DNA of 8,202 nucleotides from assembly GCA_016193115.1 (NCBI GenBank), contig JACPSV010000248.1, forward strand, positions 1 through 8,202, read 5' to 3'. The position numbers were made by a program, and so were the translations under genes. Positions 6,062-8,202 of this stretch are shown here, piece after piece. The DNA is from Elusimicrobiota bacterium. GTDB lineage: Bacteria > Elusimicrobiota > Elusimicrobia > 2-02-FULL-39-32. Under the pieces are notes generated by a model, which had not been told where the DNA came from, made no database searches, and was given only the letters and a program-made list of their open reading frames with translations. Position 1 is the stretch's first letter. Every line of letters begins with the position of its first letter.

Positions 6062-6604
6062 CTTGAAGCGGTCAGGGCGGGATACGAGGGGTATCTTCAT
6101 CCTTATCATGTCCGGTCCGGTGATTGGATACGAGAACACCGCGGGATTTATCGTCTAGCTAAATTTCCTTCGGCTGAAGAGGGTCAACTGATTTTGTGGT
6201 CGCTTTGGTCCAGAAACCGCAAGGAACAAATTCAGGGAACTTATTCCCACCAAACAGCGCTGGCCATTCATGATCTTTCCGATATTATGCCGTCAAAACT
6301 CCATATGACCGTCCCATACCATTTTCGGCGTTTTATTGAAATCCCAAAAGTAATTACCCTGCATAGAGGTGCGGTTTCGAAAGAGGATAGGGAGGAAAGG
6401 CAAGGGTACCTTGTGACCCGGCCATTGCAAACTGTTCTGGATTTGATACAAGACGGAACCCTATCTTGGGATTTTTTGAAACAGGCGCTTAAGCAAGCTT
6501 ACTCCCGTGGATTGATTATATCAATGGAATTGAACAAGCGCCGTATTCTAACCCCAACTACACGAGAAAAATTAAATCGGCTGAGAAAGGAAATCGGATT
6601 ATGA
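6062..6604 (+). pseudogene. AbiEi-type antitoxin (type IV toxin-antitoxin), 5'-truncated
   Basis: The frame reads EAVRAGYEGYLHPYHVRSGDW, then IREHRGIYRLAKFP, LILWSLWSRNRK, YSHQTALAIHDLSD, HMTVPYHFRR and VTRPLQTVLDLI. This is the order of conserved blocks in AbiEi-family antitoxins: an N-terminal winged-helix DNA-binding part followed by the effector half. The frame is open from 5975, but that stretch is the translated inverted repeat. No ATG, GTG or TTG occurs in frame until TTG 6194, which lies inside a conserved block. The true start and roughly the first 20-30 residues are therefore missing, lost where the repeat ends. The stop codon overlaps the toxin start (ATGA at 6601-6604), the usual coupling of such pairs. 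About 180 codons remain. Family recognised from memory; no search was run. Confidence 0.72.
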
Positions 6605-6864
6605 AAAGATATCCTAATGCAGCCGCTTTTAAAATGGCTTTAGAATAGAAGCGGATTAAAGTTCTAAAATGTGTGGAGGCGACGTTTGAACGCTATAAAA
6701 CGCATCCCCTCCCCAATAAACTTGAGACCCCTCCCAAAGATTGGGGAAAAATTTACCAGCAAATGGCAGATGAAATTGGTTTTGAACAAAATTCAGTAGG
6801 GAGCGGCTTTAAGGTCTTTTCCGAGTTTTGGAGAAAAGTATCTCACAAAAAAACTGTGTCCTAA
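6601..6864 (+). pseudogene. AbiEii-type nucleotidyltransferase toxin remnant with large internal deletion
   Basis: ATG 6601 begins MKRYPNAAAFKMALE, a typical start of AbiEii toxins, and then meets TAG at 6646-6648. The same frame continues KRIKVLK and passes straight into a C-terminal region, EATFERYKTHPLP-N-KL...PPKDWGKIYQQMADEIG...FSEFW, which matches the usual end of this family (ThHPLP..LP.PP..W...y..la.e.g.....af..v..FW). The middle, with the nucleotidyltransferase core (GSxxxxRxTxDxD-type motif), is absent. Family members are roughly 250-300 residues; about 87 codons remain, including the stop. The junction lies near 6669-6675. The product cannot be an active toxin. Its four-base overlap with the antitoxin gene shows that an intact AbiE-like operon once stood here. 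Confidence 0.7.
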
Positions 6865-6883
6865 GCTGTGTCCCATTAATTCC

Positions 6884-7996
6884 CTACCCCCAGTTAATTG
6901 TATAGCTGACGCTCCTGCCCTTGGATTTATTCTGTAGAAGGATTCTTTTTTCTAATAAATCTGAGATTTCACGAAAAGCGGTTGCGCGGCTTACCTTGAC
7001 CATAGAAACATACTTGCGCGTTGTCAGACCGCCTTCAAAACCTTCCTTTCCCGCGTCTAATAGGCGGTTCACCGCTTTTTTTTGACGACGATTTAGATAT
7101 AGAGCGCCGTGGCGCCGCCAAAACTCGGCCTTATCTAAAACCTCTGCGATTATTTCTCTAGATTTTTGCATGGAACGAATAGCGCATTCTAGAAACCACG
7201 TAAGCCATGGGGTCACATCTCCGTTGCCCTTCTGGCACATTTCCAGGACGTTGTAATAGTGTTCCCTCTCTTCCATAATTTGGGAGGAAAGGCTGTAATA
7301 CCGTGTTGAGAGTTTTTCGTCTTGAGCCAATGCCATGTCGGTTAAGGCGCGCGCAATGCGACCGTTGCCATCTTCAAAAGGGTGTATCGTAACAAAATAA
7401 AAATGCGCCAATCCGGAACGCAAGAGTCCTTCTCCCCGCCTGCTGCTTTCTTCCCACCAGGATAGGAACTGGCGCATCTCTTTTTCCAGTGATTTTCTGG
7501 GAGGCGCTTCAAAATGGATTTTTTCTTTCCCAATCGGCCCTGATACAACACGCATGGGGTTTTCGCCTCGCCACGTCCCAACAGGAATACGCGTCATGCC
7601 GGAGTACCCCGTTGGGAAGAGCGCCGCCTGCCAGGCTTTAAGTCTTGATTCTGTGAGAGGTTTGGCGTATTCTACAGTGGCGTCCAGCAACACTTCCACG
7701 AGTCCATCTATACTACGGGGCGCCGGCGGCAGGCCAACGACCGAAAGTCGCAATTTTCATGCAACTGAGGACCGAACGGTCTCTTTGTTTAGGCGTTCCC
7801 CTTCGATGGCAGACGTTTTAATAGTTTCTTCGATCAGAATTTCCATGCGAGCTTCTTGATCGAGCTTAAAACCAAGGTTGGATACTTTAGTCAACAGTTT
7901 TCCCTGTTCCTGACGCGCGCTGCTAATCAGCGGCAACAAGGAAGAACTATCGCAGGTAAGTTTTGGCCAATTTTTCTGTTGGTAGACGTAGGTCAT
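6884..7996 (-). pseudogene. fic: Class II Fic protein (AMP-transferase type), split by one in-frame TGA
   Basis: Reading leftward from ATG 7996, the first 79 residues match the N-terminal domain (DUF4172 type) and include T61-SAI-E65-G66, the (S/T)xxxE(G/N) inhibitory helix motif. A TGA at 7759-7757 stops it. The same frame continues to 6884 with LPPAPRSIDGLVEVLLDAT, FPTGYSG, VVSGPIG, the Fic core HPFEDGNGR (7384-7358) and a C-terminal winged-helix part (LTTRKYVSMVKVSRATAFREI). Together they make about 370 codons, the normal family length, so only one codon is defective. The expected residue there is Arg (SSVAR in relatives), consistent with CGA to TGA. Fic enzymes transfer AMP from ATP to target proteins. 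TTG 7753 could restart translation of the core without its inhibitor, but I see no good ribosome site. The gene faces the AbiE remnant and has its own promoter. Confidence 0.88.
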
Positions 7997-8000
7997 GTCA

Positions 8001-8044
8001 ATAATCGCTTTATATTATGAAGCGATTATACATCCTAATCGCTT
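8001..8044. promoter_or_regulatory. Operator with three alternating half-sites over the Fic promoter
   Basis: ATAATCGCTT (8001-8010) and AAGCGATTAT (8020-8029) form a perfect 10-bp inverted repeat with a 9-base spacer. A third copy, TAATCGCTT, lies at 8036-8044. The sites cover the -10 box, the start region and the promoter spacer, so a bound dimer would block transcription. The binding protein is not known; a neighbouring antitoxin or a winged-helix protein is possible. Confidence 0.65.
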
Positions 8045-8053
8045 CTTTCGCAA
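8025..8053 (-). promoter_or_regulatory. Sigma-70-type promoter of the Fic gene
   Basis: On the minus strand TTGCGA (8053-8048, four of six matches to TTGACA) is followed after exactly 17 bases by a perfect TATAAT (8030-8025). The expected start near 8018 leaves a leader of about 22 bases before ATG 7996. No clear Shine-Dalgarno sequence is seen in it. Confidence 0.7.
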
Positions 8054-8083
8054 GACCCCGAATGACGGCCTTGCGCTAAGCAC

Positions 8084-8114
8084 TTACGGGGAATTAAGTA
8101 TTGTGTTCCCGTAA
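8084..8114. repeat. Imperfect inverted repeat near the right edge
   Basis: TTACGGG (8084-8090) pairs with CCCGTAA (8108-8114). The pairing extends inward by GAA/TTC if one G is bulged. It may be a decayed REP-type unit or a binding site for an activator of the sigma-54-like element about 35 bases further right. Confidence 0.5.
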
Positions 8115-8148
8115 AGTCCCCTCAATTCCCTGATTGATCGCTTTGTTT

Positions 8149-8164
8149 TGGCAAAAAGATTGCC
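8149..8164 (+). promoter_or_regulatory. Sigma-54-like -24/-12 promoter at the right edge
   Basis: TGGCA-N6-TTGCC matches the RpoN consensus spacing, with TGGCA complete and TTGC complete. It shares GGCAA-N5-TTGCCACAA with the element at 3061-3076. A ribosome-site-like GGAGG follows at 8188-8192, and a gene may start within a few bases beyond the window. Confidence 0.5.
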
Positions 8165-8187
8165 ACAAATGTAAAAACAGTATGGAT

Positions 8188-8192
8188 GGAGG
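8188..8192 (+). promoter_or_regulatory. Probable ribosome binding site of a gene starting off the window
   Basis: GGAGG lies ten bases from the right edge. The only upstream ATG (8182) is followed by a stop codon after three more codons, so a start codon just after 8202 is the likely use. It is supported by the promoter-like element before it. Confidence 0.35.
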
Positions 8193-8202
8193 TTGAAAAC
8201 TA

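Noticed and set aside
6194..6604. Intact small gene starting at TTG 6194
   Set aside because: The TTG lies within a conserved block (LILWSLWSRN), and homology extends about 40 codons upstream, so it is an internal codon.
6854..6873. Tandem CTGTGTCC copies, 12 bases apart, as a regulatory repeat
   Set aside because: There are only two short copies between convergent broken genes; too little to support a function.
7757..7759. TGA read as a recoded sense codon or selenocysteine
   Set aside because: Cytochrome b and the antitoxin end at TGA with tight overlaps to the next gene, so TGA is a stop here. The family expects Arg at the Fic position, not Cys, Trp or Gly.
7554..7859. Plus-strand ORF of 101 codons opposite the Fic gene
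   Set aside because: It is antisense to the conserved Fic reading frame and shows no recognisable motif or ribosome site.

Overview
The window comes from a diderm (Gram-negative-type) bacterium that respires through many c-type cytochromes. The evidence is a beta-barrel outer-membrane protein ending in Phe, periplasmic cytochromes with signal peptides, and a Rieske/cytochrome b complex. Base composition is moderate. Phylum cannot be fixed from the sequence alone; lineages rich in multiheme cytochromes (Nitrospirota, Desulfobacterota, Omnitrophota and similar) are plausible, but this is inference.

Left part (1-1373): the C-terminal end of an outer-membrane barrel protein whose start lies off the window, then a large bulged inverted repeat, then a small secreted monoheme cytochrome c with a strong ribosome binding site, then a 12-bp hairpin that may act as a leaky terminator.

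Middle part (1374-5974): a tightly packed electron-transfer operon. It encodes a membrane-anchored NapC/NrfH-like cytochrome with 15 potential haems, a secreted tetraheme cytochrome (broken by a frameshift in this sequence), a Rieske protein, a b6-type cytochrome b, and a subunit IV fused to two cytochrome c domains. The last three match the qcrABC order of Gram-positive b6c complexes, but with two c haems. Together with the upstream monoheme protein there are about 22 potential c haems. I infer quinol oxidation at the membrane feeding a periplasmic haem wire, perhaps toward the cell surface; donor and acceptor are not shown by the sequence. Two oddities are a Gln in place of a haem-b ligand His in cytochrome b, and a CX3CH motif in the 15-haem protein. 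A sigma-54-like -24/-12 element lies just before the tetraheme gene, and a near twin lies at the right edge of the window.

Right part (5975-8202): a decayed accessory region. A dRS3/REP-like inverted repeat follows the operon and replaces the start of an AbiEi-type antitoxin gene. The partner AbiEii-type toxin keeps only its first ~22 and last ~65 codons and also carries an early amber codon. On the minus strand a full-length class II Fic gene is split by a single in-frame TGA between its inhibitory helix and its catalytic core. It has a well-formed sigma-70-type promoter overlapped by three copies of one operator half-site. The last ~100 bases hold hairpins, the second sigma-54-like element and a ribosome binding site, suggesting a gene that begins just outside the window.
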